In this document: positions 1 through 9,310 of the stretch, piece after piece
Layout: the number at the start of each line of letters is the position of its first letter
Position numbering within the stretch: the stretch's first letter is position 1
Assembly (NCBI RefSeq): GCF_002115725.1
Contig: NZ_JFKD01000026.1
Span: forward strand, 1-35,181
Direction: 5' to 3'
DNA: 35,181 nucleotides
Origin: Marivita cryptomonadis
Lineage (GTDB): Bacteria; Pseudomonadota; Alphaproteobacteria; Rhodobacterales; Rhodobacteraceae
Translations under genes and position numbers: made by a program
The notes under the pieces: model-generated
The model's database searches: none
What the model saw: the letters and a program-made list of their open reading frames with translations, nothing else
What the model was told of the DNA's origin: nothing

Positions 1-778
1 GATCGTCATCTGCAAGATGCGGGATATTGAACCAGGGGTCAGCCTGGATACTGTTGGCAAGGTCGATCATGACGGTCAGCGGCACCCCCCGCCAACCGTA
101 AGAGAAATCGCGTGTGTCCGGCATATCTGCCCAAGTCTCGATCGGAGAGCCGTTCGTGAACATCCAATCCATAAACCGGATCACTTGGACCTTTTGTATC
201 CGCTCAAGCCAATCTGGATTGAACACACCTCCTGCGAGGTAGGTCTCAAGGTGTTTTTCGGGGATCACCCTGATGTTTCGAATTGGATCATCTGCGTTTG
301 TCGCGGATATCGCGATCCCAACTGACCCGGACCCAGGTGAATAACTGAACACCAGAGAACCGGGTTCACGGGTTGCAACCCGCGCACGCCCAGAGACGGA
401 CAAATCACCCTGCCCATCGTATAGGACAACATAGCGCCCGCTTAAGTGTATCGCATCCGGCGATTGATCTGTCAGAATGAGGCTTTCAAGCTTTGTAACA
501 TTGTCTGGCATGCGCACCGGCCAGCCGTGTTCATCAAAAACACCCTCGGCCATCATGTCCTCGAAATCGACACCGCCCCACTGATTTGGCAAATGGCCGA
601 TCCACCGGCGACCTGACTTCATCACGTCAATGAAAGGATGCTGTGTCGACCAATCGGCAACTCCGTTCAAACCAAAGGCGATACCCCTTTCGGCGGCTGC
701 CGACTGCACAGAACCGCCCAACGAAAGGACGGACAAGAGCAAGGTGACGAGGAAAGCCGAAACGTGTTTCAGTAACAT
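1..778 (-). CDS. Secreted protein of unknown function, glycosidase-like (partial, C-terminus off left edge)
   Basis: An open frame starts at ATG 778 behind GGAG and runs without a stop to base 1, giving the first 259 residues. The N-terminus is a clear signal peptide (MLLKHVSAFL, hydrophobic core, SAAA-ER cleavage region). The mature part holds GIAFGLNGVADWST, RRWIGHLPNQWGG, RFMDWMFTNG and PWFNIPHLADD. I recall this combination from a family of large secreted bacterial proteins with a TIM-barrel-like, possibly carbohydrate-active region, but I cannot name a characterised member or a reaction. It lies 69 bases behind the unrecognised flagellar-block gene on the same strand and has its own ribosome binding site, so it may be the last gene of that run or an independent unit. 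Existence of the gene is well supported; its function is not. Confidence 0.7.
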   Translation of the reverse strand, partial: MLLKHVSAFLVTLLLSVLSLGGSVQSAAAERGIAFGLNGVADWSTQHPFIDVMKSGRRWIGHLPNQWGGVDFEDMMAEGVFDEHGWPVRMPDNVTKLESLILTDQSPDAIHLSGRYVVLYDGQGDLSVSGRARVATREPGSLVFSYSPGSGSVGIAISATNADDPIRNIRVIPEKHLETYLAGGVFNPDWLERIQKVQVIRFMDWMFTNGSPIETWADMPDTRDFSYGWRGVPLTVMIDLANSIQADPWFNIPHLADDD

Positions 779-847
779 GCGGTCTCCAATTGCTGCGTGC
801 TGCCAGTTAATAGCGAAAACCTTTCGTCTTCCAAAACATTCTGCCTG

Positions 848-2569
848 TTATCGCGAAAGACGTTCCAACACGTCCTCACGCAGTCGCTCTGCCGCTGCAA
901 CGCGTTCCCGTGCCAGTGCGACCGTCCATTTTTCGACGGGCGCATCATTCCGAAGATTGTCTTCTACAGCGCTATTGGGAAAGGTGGTGTCTGTTGTCGT
1001 GCTATTCCAAGCCTCAATGATGTCGGCCTGCCCCTGATCAGTTGGTGGATCTGATTGCTCCATAAGAAGTCCAGGGACATCAAAACCTTCATCCACCAAT
1101 CGTTCCTCCAATCTTGCAAGAGCGGCGCGCGACGGAGCCGGCTCCAGCGTGGGTACTGCGGCAAGAGCGATCTGCACAAACGTGATACTGTCTGCATCCG
1201 CCACCAATCGATCGACAAGAGTGGTGGCAGCATGTTCGCGATCTTTATCCACAAGAGGCGCGTCAGAAAATAAGGCGTTCAAAGCGTCAAAATACCGCTC
1301 GTGGTTTAGATAGGACTCAAATGCCGCTTGCCAGCTTTCAATTTCTCGTTCGGTCCCCCGCAATTCGACACTCAAGGCTGCAAGACCGTCGGGATCAGTG
1401 CTTGAGCCAGGGGCCACTTTTTCTTCCTGTTTGCGCTGAGTCAAAGCGATCTCAGCGAGGTGATGAGCGTGGAGCTCCGGAAACGCATTTGGCGATATTT
1501 GCTCAACGAAACTCTCCAGTCGCGGATACAACACGACCTGCAAACCGATGGGGAGTTCGGACAACGTGTTGATCACCGACAGTTTTACCGGATTGGGCAC
1601 ATCAAACGGATGTCGCGTTGTGGCGATGAGGACATCATCAAAAGGGTTGCAGTCTCCGAACCTGTACGAACCCGTATCCGCCGAACCCATCAGCATTTTT
1701 TCGAACACCTCATATTCTTCTTCGCGCTCCGTAGGTGGCTCGGATAGCAGAAATGCCATGCGAGCTTCTTCCAGACGACCTTCGGATAAAAACTGTGCTG
1801 CCGACCCAACGTACAATGACCAAGTATCATCGAACCCAACCCAATCTTCTAATGTCTGGCCGTCTTGGGCCGACAGCGCTGATCCTTCAGTTCTGTCCTG
1901 CAGATCGTTCCAGATCCGGTCGGACCAAGAACATCGGTCTGGCGGCTTGACCATCGGGATGTCGACGTTGCGCATTAGCCCATTGGTTTTTCCTGCTGCA
2001 CTGTTGGTCGAGGCAAGCGCCAGTGCAGAAAAGCCTTTCACATGCGACATCTCTCCAAGCTGAGCAGATACTGTCCGATTTATGCGCTCCAGAACCGAAT
2101 GATCTAAAGAAAACGGCTCTTGATCGGGCCGCCGCGTGTCAAATGGTTTGGGAAACGCGCCTGCCTGATAGGGTAACTCTGGCACTTGGAGTATTTCTGG
2201 TTCTGTGTCGTCGCGGATATCGACGATGATCAGCTGCGCTCCCTCTTGTACCACATCTGCATTGCATGTGCAGTTGAGCAGGATTTCAATGCCGCGGGCG
2301 GTTTGCAATACATTGGATATCCGATCCCGCCCGATCCGATCAAACATCCGTGTGGTGTCAAGTTTGGTAACGGCAGGCGTCAGCAAAAGCCGATAGGTGG
2401 CGGAGCCTATTTCATCCTTCTCCAAAGTCAAAACAGGTTGTTCAGTTGTAAAAGTCAGGCGCGTGAAGTCACCATGTTCTCCTCCTCGTACCACGCCCGT
2501 ATTTGCCAGAAGAGCTTCCGGAATGAAAAGGCTGCCAGCAAGAACTGTTGCGCGGAGCAAATCAACCAT
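848..2569 (-). CDS. Unrecognised exported protein downstream of motA, AMIN-like N-terminus
   Basis: This is a 573-residue protein I do not recognise. It begins with a signal-peptide-like segment (positive residue, then ATVLAGSLFIPEALLA). Residues about 28-120 alternate strands in the manner of an AMIN domain (GDFTRLTFTTEQP, YRLLLTPAV, GIEILLNCTCNA, LIIVDIRDD), a fold used for cell-envelope localisation. The rest is mostly helical and TPR-like in texture (for example WSLYVGSAAQFLSEGRLEEARMAF taken as two adjoining helices), rich in acidic residues. Its ATG overlaps the motA stop by eight bases, so translation is probably coupled to motA and the protein is likely to serve the flagellar motor or its envelope anchoring. 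That role is inferred from position only. Confidence 0.8.
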   Translation of the reverse strand: MVDLLRATVLAGSLFIPEALLANTGVVRGGEHGDFTRLTFTTEQPVLTLEKDEIGSATYRLLLTPAVTKLDTTRMFDRIGRDRISNVLQTARGIEILLNCTCNADVVQEGAQLIIVDIRDDTEPEILQVPELPYQAGAFPKPFDTRRPDQEPFSLDHSVLERINRTVSAQLGEMSHVKGFSALALASTNSAAGKTNGLMRNVDIPMVKPPDRCSWSDRIWNDLQDRTEGSALSAQDGQTLEDWVGFDDTWSLYVGSAAQFLSEGRLEEARMAFLLSEPPTEREEEYEVFEKMLMGSADTGSYRFGDCNPFDDVLIATTRHPFDVPNPVKLSVINTLSELPIGLQVVLYPRLESFVEQISPNAFPELHAHHLAEIALTQRKQEEKVAPGSSTDPDGLAALSVELRGTEREIESWQAAFESYLNHERYFDALNALFSDAPLVDKDREHAATTLVDRLVADADSITFVQIALAAVPTLEPAPSRAALARLEERLVDEGFDVPGLLMEQSDPPTDQGQADIIEAWNSTTTDTTFPNSAVEDNLRNDAPVEKWTVALARERVAAAERLREDVLERLSR

Positions 2570-3428
2570 TTGTCTTCAATGTCCTGAGCGCTTCATCGAG
2601 CGTCGCAAAAGCTGGGCGAAACTGATGAGGAATGGCTTGCCGTGCGACCTCAAGGCACATTTTCGGCGGGTGTTGATGCAGATGGGACACAAAAACTTCC
2701 TTGATCGTGCGGTAGAAGTTGATGTCGTCATCAGCCGCGGCTTTCACCTTGAGAGCGAAGGGCGCCACAAGACAGTATGCCAAAAAAACGCCAAGAAATG
2801 TGCCCACCAACGCCCCTCCGATCAGTTTCCCCAAGACTTCGGGGGGTTGGTCAATCGACCCCATCGTCTTGATCACACCAAGCACGGCAGCCACAATTCC
2901 CAGCGCGGGCAAACCATCGGCAATTGATTGCAGGCCATGCACGGAATGCTCGAGATGGTGTTTCGTTTCGTCGATCTTTTTGTCCAAAAGCTCTTCGACC
3001 TGAATCGGATCATCATAGTTCATAGATGCCGAGCGTAAGGTGTCGCAGATGATATCAAGCGCTGTGTGGTCTTTTAAAAGTTTGGGAAACTGCGAGAAGA
3101 TGTCGGAGTCGTGCGGATTATCGATATGTGCTTCCAATCCAACCGGATTCTTCCGCGCGAGATGGATCAACTGGTAAAGAACCTGCAAGAGCTGGTTGTA
3201 ATCTTCGGCCTTCCACTGGCTGCCTTTGAACACCTTCAAAGTGTCCTTCCCGGTTTGCTTGACAGACGCGAACGTATTGCCAACTGCAAAGGCCCCTATC
3301 GCAGCACCTCCGATCATCATCATTTCGAATGGAAGCGATTTCAAGATGATGCCAAGTTTACCGCCCGCCAGAAGATAGCCCCCGAAGACCATGACGAATG
3401 TGAATGTGATGCCGGCAAGTGCAATCAT
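2562..3428 (-). CDS. motA: Flagellar motor stator protein MotA
   Basis: MotA forms, with MotB, the inner-membrane proton channel that powers flagellar rotation. The 288-residue length is typical. Two hydrophobic segments lie at residues 1-23 and 34-50, then a cytoplasmic region, then two more segments from about 170 and 200. The cytoplasmic LARKNPVGLEAHI stretch holds the Arg and Glu (R92, E99) that contact the rotor protein FliG in E. coli MotA. The conserved channel prolines fall at P174 (DGLPALG) and P223 (VAPFALK), close to P173 and P222 of E. coli. Start ATG 3428 follows AGGA. It sits 30 bases behind flgI, while its partner motB is at the head of the same run, separated by the hook genes. 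Confidence 0.96.
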   Translation of the reverse strand: MIALAGITFTFVMVFGGYLLAGGKLGIILKSLPFEMMMIGGAAIGAFAVGNTFASVKQTGKDTLKVFKGSQWKAEDYNQLLQVLYQLIHLARKNPVGLEAHIDNPHDSDIFSQFPKLLKDHTALDIICDTLRSASMNYDDPIQVEELLDKKIDETKHHLEHSVHGLQSIADGLPALGIVAAVLGVIKTMGSIDQPPEVLGKLIGGALVGTFLGVFLAYCLVAPFALKVKAAADDDINFYRTIKEVFVSHLHQHPPKMCLEVARQAIPHQFRPAFATLDEALRTLKTNG

Positions 3429-3458
3429 CGCAAAGTTCCTGTGTGTCTATGTTTCGGG

Positions 3459-4559
3459 TTACATCACAATGAAATCTGCATGCAGCGCGCCCGCCGCCTT
3501 GATCGTTTTCAGGATGTCGATCAAATCGTTCGGCGTGATGCCCAATGCATTGAGACCTGTGATCACATCTGAAAGCGTTGTGCTGCCGGGAACTTCGGCC
3601 AACGAGACTGCTGGCGCATTTCCGATTTGGGCGGTCGATCGCGGCACGACGACTGTTTCGCCTTCCGCAAATGGGTTAGGCTGAACGACAATTGGCTGTT
3701 CCTGCACGGTCAGCGTCAGATTGCCTTTCGAAACGGCCACCCGCGACACCCGAACGTTTTCGCTTATGACGATTGTCCCGGATCTCTGATCGACCACCAC
3801 CCGCGCCAACGTATCAGGTTCGATCCGCAGGTTCTCGATCTGAGCGAGCAGATGGGACGGAGATCTTCGATCAGCAGCATCAAGATCAAGAGTGACCGTG
3901 CCGGAATCCGTCATTGTCGCGATGCTGGCACCGACGGCTGTGTTGATGGCACGTTCAACCCGAAAGGCCGTCGAAAAGTCGGGGCTCTTAAGCGCCAGAG
4001 TGAGTTTGTCCATCTGACCGAACTCGAAAGCGACTTCTCGTTCCACAATGGCACCAGAGGGAATGCTGCCTGCCGTCGGAACACCTTGCACAACACGCGC
4101 AGCTTCACCTTCAGCCACCACTCCACCGGCAATGATTGACCCTTGTGCCACAGCGTAAATCTGCCCATCCGCCGCATTGAGTGGCGTCATCACCAACGTG
4201 CCTCCTCTAAGGCTGGATGCGTCACCGATGGCAGAGACCGTGACGTCGATCCGGCTACCGGCACGGGCAAAAGGCTGCAATTCGCCAGTCACGATCACCG
4301 CCGCTACGTTTTTGGCGCGAAACTGTTCCCCAGTGACATTGACGCCAAGTCGTTCGAGGATGTTGGACATGATATCCTCGGTGAACGGCGAATTCCTAAG
4401 GCCATCGCCGGTGCCATCGAGGCCCACAACCAACCCATAGCCGACAAGATCATTGGCCCGGACCCCTTCGAAATTGGCGAGGTCCTTGAGGCGTACGCCC
4501 TGTGCAAATGTCAGACTGGGCAGCAACAAAAGAGCCAAGGCACAAAGAGTTATCTTCAC
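3459..4559 (-). CDS. flgI: Flagellar basal-body P-ring protein FlgI
   Basis: FlgI polymerises in the periplasm into the P ring around the flagellar rod. The 366-residue product has a signal peptide (KITLCALALLLLPSLTFAQG) followed by the family's signature RLKDLANFEGVRANDLVGYGLVVGLDGTGDG. Later family features include FRAKNVAAVIVTGELQPFA, GSRIDVTVSAIGDASSLRGGTL, and a C-terminal end ALHADFIVM. Translation starts at GTG 4559, which overlaps the flgL stop in a GTGA arrangement and is preceded by GGCGGAG, so it is coupled to flgL. FlgH (L ring) and FlgA (P-ring chaperone) are not in this window. Confidence 0.97.
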   Translation of the reverse strand: MKITLCALALLLLPSLTFAQGVRLKDLANFEGVRANDLVGYGLVVGLDGTGDGLRNSPFTEDIMSNILERLGVNVTGEQFRAKNVAAVIVTGELQPFARAGSRIDVTVSAIGDASSLRGGTLVMTPLNAADGQIYAVAQGSIIAGGVVAEGEAARVVQGVPTAGSIPSGAIVEREVAFEFGQMDKLTLALKSPDFSTAFRVERAINTAVGASIATMTDSGTVTLDLDAADRRSPSHLLAQIENLRIEPDTLARVVVDQRSGTIVISENVRVSRVAVSKGNLTLTVQEQPIVVQPNPFAEGETVVVPRSTAQIGNAPAVSLAEVPGSTTLSDVITGLNALGITPNDLIDILKTIKAAGALHADFIVM

Positions 4560-5560
4560 CGCAAATACTCCGCCAAGGACACGCGGCTTTGGCGGGCCGC
4601 GATTCTGTAGAAGACTTCCAGTTGCTGTTGAGCAGCTTCGAATTCTGACGCAGCTTCGAATTGATCGACGCCCAATAGTGAGACACGATCCATGGAGACC
4701 CGGTCGAGTTCGATATCTGTCGCATTCCGAGAGGCGTCGATCATCGCTTCCGAAAGCCCAAGCCCGGCACGCTCCTCGGTGAGGGCCCGGTCGGCTTTCA
4801 ACAAGTCACTGTGTCCTTCCAGCAAGAGCTTTTTCTGTTCTGTCAAAGTCAGTCCAAGCGCGTCATCCGACGCTAGAGCGGCTGTTGCCAGCGCAGACAA
4901 AAGGTCGCGAACCGTTTCCCCGTCGGCCCGAAGCCCGAAGATCACCGTCTGGTCCGGGCCGATCGGTCGTTGCGCAAAACCCGTGGCCGATCCGGAATAG
5001 GCGGTGGTTTCGAAGGGGCCATTTGGTGCTTTGAACCAGGATTCGACTGCCGATATCGCCACATCGGCCGAGATCGGCCCGCCAATATCAGCGCGCAACA
5101 TGTCCATAAGAGCCTGCCCGGATGGAAGAGGCCGGGCATTCGTTGCGGCCCCCGAGAAAAGAAACAGGCCAGCCACATCAGCGTTCAAAGCATTCACAAT
5201 GTCGACAAACGCCAGCGCTGCCGAGTCAGACAACGCCTTCACCTCGGGTGCGCTATTTAACTGCGACACAAGCGACAAGTTCTTTGCCAGCGCCCCTGAC
5301 TGTTCCTGAACCCTTTGAAGGATTGATTGCGTTGCCGAAGCAAAGACAGCCGTTTCAGCATTTCCAAGTTGATGCTGTTTAAGAAGCTGTGTCTTTCGAT
5401 CCAACAGCGAGATCGCCAATGACGATCCGCCAAGATGCTTGATCCTGTTCTTCGCCAAACCGGTTGTTGCTTCTTCAGCCGCAGTTTCCGCAGACATGCG
5501 CAAACGGGCCTGAAACTGCTTTGACAGCATGAATGTTGCTAGATCGCCAATGGCGTGCAT
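4556..5560 (-). CDS. flgL: Flagellar hook-filament junction protein FlgL (flagellin family)
   Basis: The 334-residue protein is a flagellin-like hook-associated protein (HAP3) linking FlgK to the filament. The N-terminal helix (DLATFMLSKQFQARLRMSAET) and the C-terminal end (DQFEAASEFEAAQQQLEVFYRIAAR) match the terminal coiled-coil halves of the flagellin/FlgL family, with a variable centre of about 200 residues. I start it at ATG 5560 because AAGGGA lies six bases before it. A TTG at 5575 is in frame and would add five residues, but it has no ribosome binding site. The gap to the flgK stop is 11 bases. Assignment as FlgL rather than flagellin rests on its place directly after flgK and its length. 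Confidence 0.88.
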   Translation of the reverse strand: MHAIGDLATFMLSKQFQARLRMSAETAAEEATTGLAKNRIKHLGGSSLAISLLDRKTQLLKQHQLGNAETAVFASATQSILQRVQEQSGALAKNLSLVSQLNSAPEVKALSDSAALAFVDIVNALNADVAGLFLFSGAATNARPLPSGQALMDMLRADIGGPISADVAISAVESWFKAPNGPFETTAYSGSATGFAQRPIGPDQTVIFGLRADGETVRDLLSALATAALASDDALGLTLTEQKKLLLEGHSDLLKADRALTEERAGLGLSEAMIDASRNATDIELDRVSMDRVSLLGVDQFEAASEFEAAQQQLEVFYRIAARQSRVSLAEYLR

Positions 5561-5571
5561 GTTGTGTCCCT

Positions 5572-7020
5572 TCAAATTCTCAGAAGTTCTGACAGCATGT
5601 CGTCCACGATCTGAACGACACGAGCATTCGCTGCATAGGACTTTTCAAGCTCGATGAGCTTTTGCAGCTCTTGATCTGTATTGACGCCACCCTCGGCAGC
5701 CGAGCGACGAAGGTCGGCGAGTTGGGCTGCAGACGTTTCTTCCATATCGGTCCACCGAAGCCTGTCGGCGGCCACGTCATTCGAAAGACCATGCAGGTGA
5801 TCGACAAGGCTGCTTTGTGTGTTTCCCAAGACAGGCGAGGCAGGAATACGCGACGCTGAGACTTCGGCCTGCAATCGCCCCAATAGGTCGCTTTGCCCGA
5901 CATCCGCTGGCTGAACCGCGTTGAGACCGTCCCGCCATCGCCACGTTTCAGTCCCCGAAGTGCTTAGGGTTTCATTCAAGCGGATTCGACCGGCAATCCC
6001 AACCTCTGCAATCGGGTCAAACGCGAACCCGGCGTCTGTAAAAACACCAGGATCACCCGGTCCAAGTGTCATATCAGGGCCACCGGGCGCAAAGCGTTCG
6101 ATCACATCACGGGCAATTGCATCAAGCTGATCCATCGCAGTAACCGAGAATTCGTCGCGGATCCGAAAATGCGCCTCAAGTGACCCGCCTCCCAACATGC
6201 CTGAACCCGGGATATCGACAGCTTTGCCTCCGATTGTAAGCTGGGACAGCAGGCCATTTGTCACCCGCATATGTGGTGCAACCACCGGTTTGGCTATGAA
6301 GCCAAGGGTCACGGCCTTCTCATCCAAAAGTGTCCGGCCTTGTGCCGTAAATACGGCAATGACCCCGCTGTCGCGTTCGATGACGTGCAATGGGACGTGT
6401 TCGGACACTGCTTCGAGGACCGCATCCCGCCGATCCCGCAAGCCATGGTCGTCTTGCCCGCGATACTTTGCAGTCATGATCTGCGCGTTGAGTTCCTCAA
6501 GTTGCAGCAAACCCGCATTTATGTCGGAAACTGCTTTTGCGATCTTGGCGTCGGCGTTTGATCGAAGATCATCCAGCCCGGAACTTGCCTGTCTCAATGT
6601 TGATGCAAACGCATCTGCGGTAAATGACACATGGCGCAGGCGCGTCTGGGAAGACGGATCGGAGGCGGCGGATATAAGAGCGGTCTCAAACTGCGTCAGC
6701 CTCTCGGCGATGGACCCGGTGGTGTCGATGCTTCCAACCAGGTTTTCAAACCTGGACTGGAAGGCCGCATGCGCCACATTGGCGGAATGATCTGCAAACG
6801 CCATGCGCTTTTGAAATGCAAGGATCGGATCTGAGTGGCGCGTCACTTGGGCGACGACGACACCCCCTGAGGTTTGGATGGCATTGGCTGCTAGGCTGAC
6901 ATCTCGTTTGCCGTAATGATCATTGAGAGCGTTGGCGATGTTGGACGAAACAACAGTTGTGGCACGCGCATTCGCGACCAGTCCGCTCATCGCATTTGAA
7001 AGAGCGCCGGAGAGAGACAT
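5572..7020 (-). CDS. flgK: Flagellar hook-associated protein FlgK
   Basis: FlgK (HAP1) is the first junction protein on top of the hook. The 482 residues begin with the rod/hook family N-terminus (SLSGALSNAMSGLVANA, then VVSSNIANALNDHYGKRDV). The FlgK-type helical region follows (residues about 90-200, including NAQIMTAKYRGQDDHGLRDRR) and the sequence ends with the conserved C-terminal block (GVNTDQELQKLIELEKSYAANARVVQIVDDMLSELL). ATG 7020 has AAGGA eight bases upstream. It lies 26 bases after flgE and 11 before flgL in a run that also supplies hook, P-ring and stator proteins. No unusual insertions are evident. Confidence 0.95.
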   Translation of the reverse strand: MSLSGALSNAMSGLVANARATTVVSSNIANALNDHYGKRDVSLAANAIQTSGGVVVAQVTRHSDPILAFQKRMAFADHSANVAHAAFQSRFENLVGSIDTTGSIAERLTQFETALISAASDPSSQTRLRHVSFTADAFASTLRQASSGLDDLRSNADAKIAKAVSDINAGLLQLEELNAQIMTAKYRGQDDHGLRDRRDAVLEAVSEHVPLHVIERDSGVIAVFTAQGRTLLDEKAVTLGFIAKPVVAPHMRVTNGLLSQLTIGGKAVDIPGSGMLGGGSLEAHFRIRDEFSVTAMDQLDAIARDVIERFAPGGPDMTLGPGDPGVFTDAGFAFDPIAEVGIAGRIRLNETLSTSGTETWRWRDGLNAVQPADVGQSDLLGRLQAEVSASRIPASPVLGNTQSSLVDHLHGLSNDVAADRLRWTDMEETSAAQLADLRRSAAEGGVNTDQELQKLIELEKSYAANARVVQIVDDMLSELLRI

Positions 7021-7046
7021 GAAAGTGTCCTTATGGTTTCACGCAA

Positions 7047-8348
7047 TCAGCGTTTGATGTTGGTTGCTTCCTGCAACATTTCGTCAACAGTCTGGATCAC
7101 CTTGGCGTTCGAGGAATAAGCCCGCTGCGTTCGGATCAATTCCGTCAATTCATTGGCGATATCAGTTGCAGATTCCTCGAGCGCGAAGGACAGGATATCG
7201 CCGGTCGATCCATTGCCAGCATCCCAGAGAAAGAAACTGCCGCTTTCAGGCGTGGGCATGTAGAGTTGGCTGCCGACAGCAGCCATCCCATTGGGGTTCG
7301 GGATATCCACAAGCGGAACCTGGTACAGCGTTCGCGTTGTTCCGGTGTCATAATAGGCATTGACCAAACCGGTCTCGTCCACTTCGACTGACGTCACCTT
7401 GCCCACTGGGGCACCATCACGGCTCACGTTGAACGGCGCGAAAATGTCTGAGAGCTGTGACAACCCTTCATTCAATCCCGGACGGCCGATATTGATGTCG
7501 ATAGGCCCACTTGGCGCGGCAATCGTCAGAATACCGGTTGCGGGATCATACGGCGCACCGGTCACGTCCGTGACCCCAAGCAAGGTACCCCCCAAGGTGC
7601 GGGCATCGTCAAATTCCAAATCGTATTCGCCAATCACCGTGGCAGGGTCGGCACTATCCACAATTTGAAGGCTCCACTGGTTTGATGTTCCCGTTGCCGG
7701 GACAACCGGTGTGAAGGTGAATTCCAGTGTTTCTGCCCGTCCAAGGTTGTCGTAATACTCGATTGATTGTGTCAACGGTGTTCCGAGTGCACCGGTTTCG
7801 GTTTCGGTTGCCGGCAGGTTGATGCCCAATTCGATCCGGGTTGTTGGTTCCCCGCTGAACTGATTGACGTTTACGCGCACGGGTTCCAACGCCTCGCTTG
7901 TTGCGCGGGGGTAGTTGGGAATGCTTCCGTCAAGGTTTGCGGGCCAGCCCAAAAGGATTTGCCCAGAGGCTGTTCGGAGATATCCGTTGGCATCCGTGCG
8001 GAACGACCCTGTCGTGGTGAGAAACATTTGGGGCGATTCAGACCCTGCAATCACTTCAGTCGCTTGCGCAACAGGAAGGAAGCCGCGACCGCTGACAGCC
8101 AAATCCGTTGAATTCGATGTAGTGGTAATCGCGCTGTCTTGGTCGATGTATCGCTGCGTCGTTGTTCGGACACCGCCGGCCGTGTACGTCCCGCCACCCG
8201 ATGTCACCACCATCGAATGAAAGTTCGCTTCGACCCTTTTGTATCCGGGAGTCTGCGAATTTGCGATGTTGTCGGAAATCGTAGCCAGACGGGTTGCGTG
8301 CGACGCCAGACCGACAACGCCTGCGCTGAGAGATGAAGAAATCGACAT
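7047..8348 (-). CDS. flgE: Flagellar hook protein FlgE
   Basis: FlgE builds the flexible hook. From ATG 8348 the protein has 433 residues. It opens with the rod/hook N-terminal domain (SLSAGVVGLASHATRLATISDNIANSQTPGYKR split across its two helices) and closes with the matching C-terminal domain (LTELIRTQRAYSSNAKVIQTVDEML). The middle has the FlgE-type beta domains (for example LGRAETLEFTFTPV, YDLEFDD). A GTG at 8384 is in frame and would add 12 residues, but the family N-terminus begins at MSISSSLSAG and AAAGG precedes ATG 8348. A CtrA-like box lies 55 bases upstream of this start, so flgE may have its own promoter in addition to read-through from motB. Confidence 0.95.
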   Translation of the reverse strand: MSISSSLSAGVVGLASHATRLATISDNIANSQTPGYKRVEANFHSMVVTSGGGTYTAGGVRTTTQRYIDQDSAITTTSNSTDLAVSGRGFLPVAQATEVIAGSESPQMFLTTTGSFRTDANGYLRTASGQILLGWPANLDGSIPNYPRATSEALEPVRVNVNQFSGEPTTRIELGINLPATETETGALGTPLTQSIEYYDNLGRAETLEFTFTPVVPATGTSNQWSLQIVDSADPATVIGEYDLEFDDARTLGGTLLGVTDVTGAPYDPATGILTIAAPSGPIDINIGRPGLNEGLSQLSDIFAPFNVSRDGAPVGKVTSVEVDETGLVNAYYDTGTTRTLYQVPLVDIPNPNGMAAVGSQLYMPTPESGSFFLWDAGNGSTGDILSFALEESATDIANELTELIRTQRAYSSNAKVIQTVDEMLQEATNIKR

Positions 8349-8402
8349 GAAACGCCTTTCTGGTGTGATACTTGTTCTGATCACATCAGTAAGGCGCGCG
8401 AT

Positions 8403-8417
8403 TTAACGTCAGCCTAA
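8403..8417 (-). promoter_or_regulatory. CtrA-like box upstream of flgE
   Basis: On the minus strand the sequence is TTAG-GCTGACG-TTAA, matching seven of eight bases of the alphaproteobacterial CtrA site TTAA-N7-TTAA with exact spacing. It lies about 55 bases before the flgE start codon, within the 105-base gap after motB. CtrA control of flagellar genes is established for several Rhodobacteraceae. The site itself is inferred from pattern only. Confidence 0.5.
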
Positions 8418-8453
8418 CGTCTAAAATTTGACCCAGTTTCCCGCGCTCACATA

Positions 8454-9266
8454 TCAAAAGCGCAGGAAAACAAGCTCGATCCGGTTGTTTCGCGCAGCCA
8501 TCGGATTGTCGACTACCGGTTCACGGTCTCCATACGCCGTCACTCTTCGCAAACGTTCAGCCTCGAACCCAAACCCAACCAACAGATCAGCAAGAGCAAA
8601 AGCACGATCGGCGGACCAATCCCATGTTGGATCGTCAAGGCGGATCACCGGAACCGTCGCAACATGCCCTTCGACCGCCACATCGTTCTTCAAAAGCTTG
8701 CTTGCCTCCCGCACCGAATAGGCGATTTCGCGCATGAGTTTTGTGGGGTCCGCACCATTGGTGAACAGCGGGTCGTCCTCTGCATCAAAGAACTCGAGAA
8801 CCAGCCCTTCGTCCGTAACGCGTGTCACCACGTGGCGCAGCCATCTGTCTTCCAGCATGCTTTCGCCACTCAGACCCAAAAGCACATCCTGAACTTCCTT
8901 GAACTGACTGTTCTGATCTTGTGCGTCCGAATCCTGAGAGGACGTGCTTGGCGGTTCCTGCCAGGAACTGGCACCCACCCCCATCCGAGGCAAAACGTCA
9001 GATGCAAACACGCTTTCGCCCATGAACATTCCGTCAGAACCACTGGACAACCGGCTTATCGGCGCGGTTGGACTGAAGTAGTCCGAAATGCCTTTGCGTT
9101 GCTTTTCCGTTGTTGCGTTCAACAGCCACATCAACATGAAAAAGGCCATCATCGCAGTTACAAAGTCGGCATACGCGACTTTCCAGGCACCACCATGGTG
9201 CCCGCCAGCGACGATCACTTTCTTCCTCTTGATAATGACTGGCGCGACATTTCTGTCGGTCGCCAT
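8454..9266 (-). CDS. motB: Flagellar motor stator protein MotB
   Basis: MotB pairs with MotA and anchors the stator to peptidoglycan. The 270-residue protein starts at ATG 9266 behind AAGGAG. After a basic N-terminus (IIKRKKVIVAGGHHGGAWK) comes the single membrane helix with the essential proton-carrying Asp at residue 34 (AYADFVTAMMAFFMLMWLLN), then the plug-region motif TTEKQRKGISDYFSP. A low-complexity linker follows, and the C-terminal OmpA-like domain (residues about 150-270) ends in ARNNRIELVFLRF, the expected peptidoglycan-binding motif. It heads the flagellar run: a CtrA-like box sits 45 bases upstream and no other flagellar gene precedes it. Confidence 0.95.
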   Translation of the reverse strand: MATDRNVAPVIIKRKKVIVAGGHHGGAWKVAYADFVTAMMAFFMLMWLLNATTEKQRKGISDYFSPTAPISRLSSGSDGMFMGESVFASDVLPRMGVGASSWQEPPSTSSQDSDAQDQNSQFKEVQDVLLGLSGESMLEDRWLRHVVTRVTDEGLVLEFFDAEDDPLFTNGADPTKLMREIAYSVREASKLLKNDVAVEGHVATVPVIRLDDPTWDWSADRAFALADLLVGFGFEAERLRRVTAYGDREPVVDNPMAARNNRIELVFLRF

Positions 9267-9310
9267 ACCCTACTCTCCTTACGCCCCGCATCTGACTTAG
9301 CAAATGGGCG

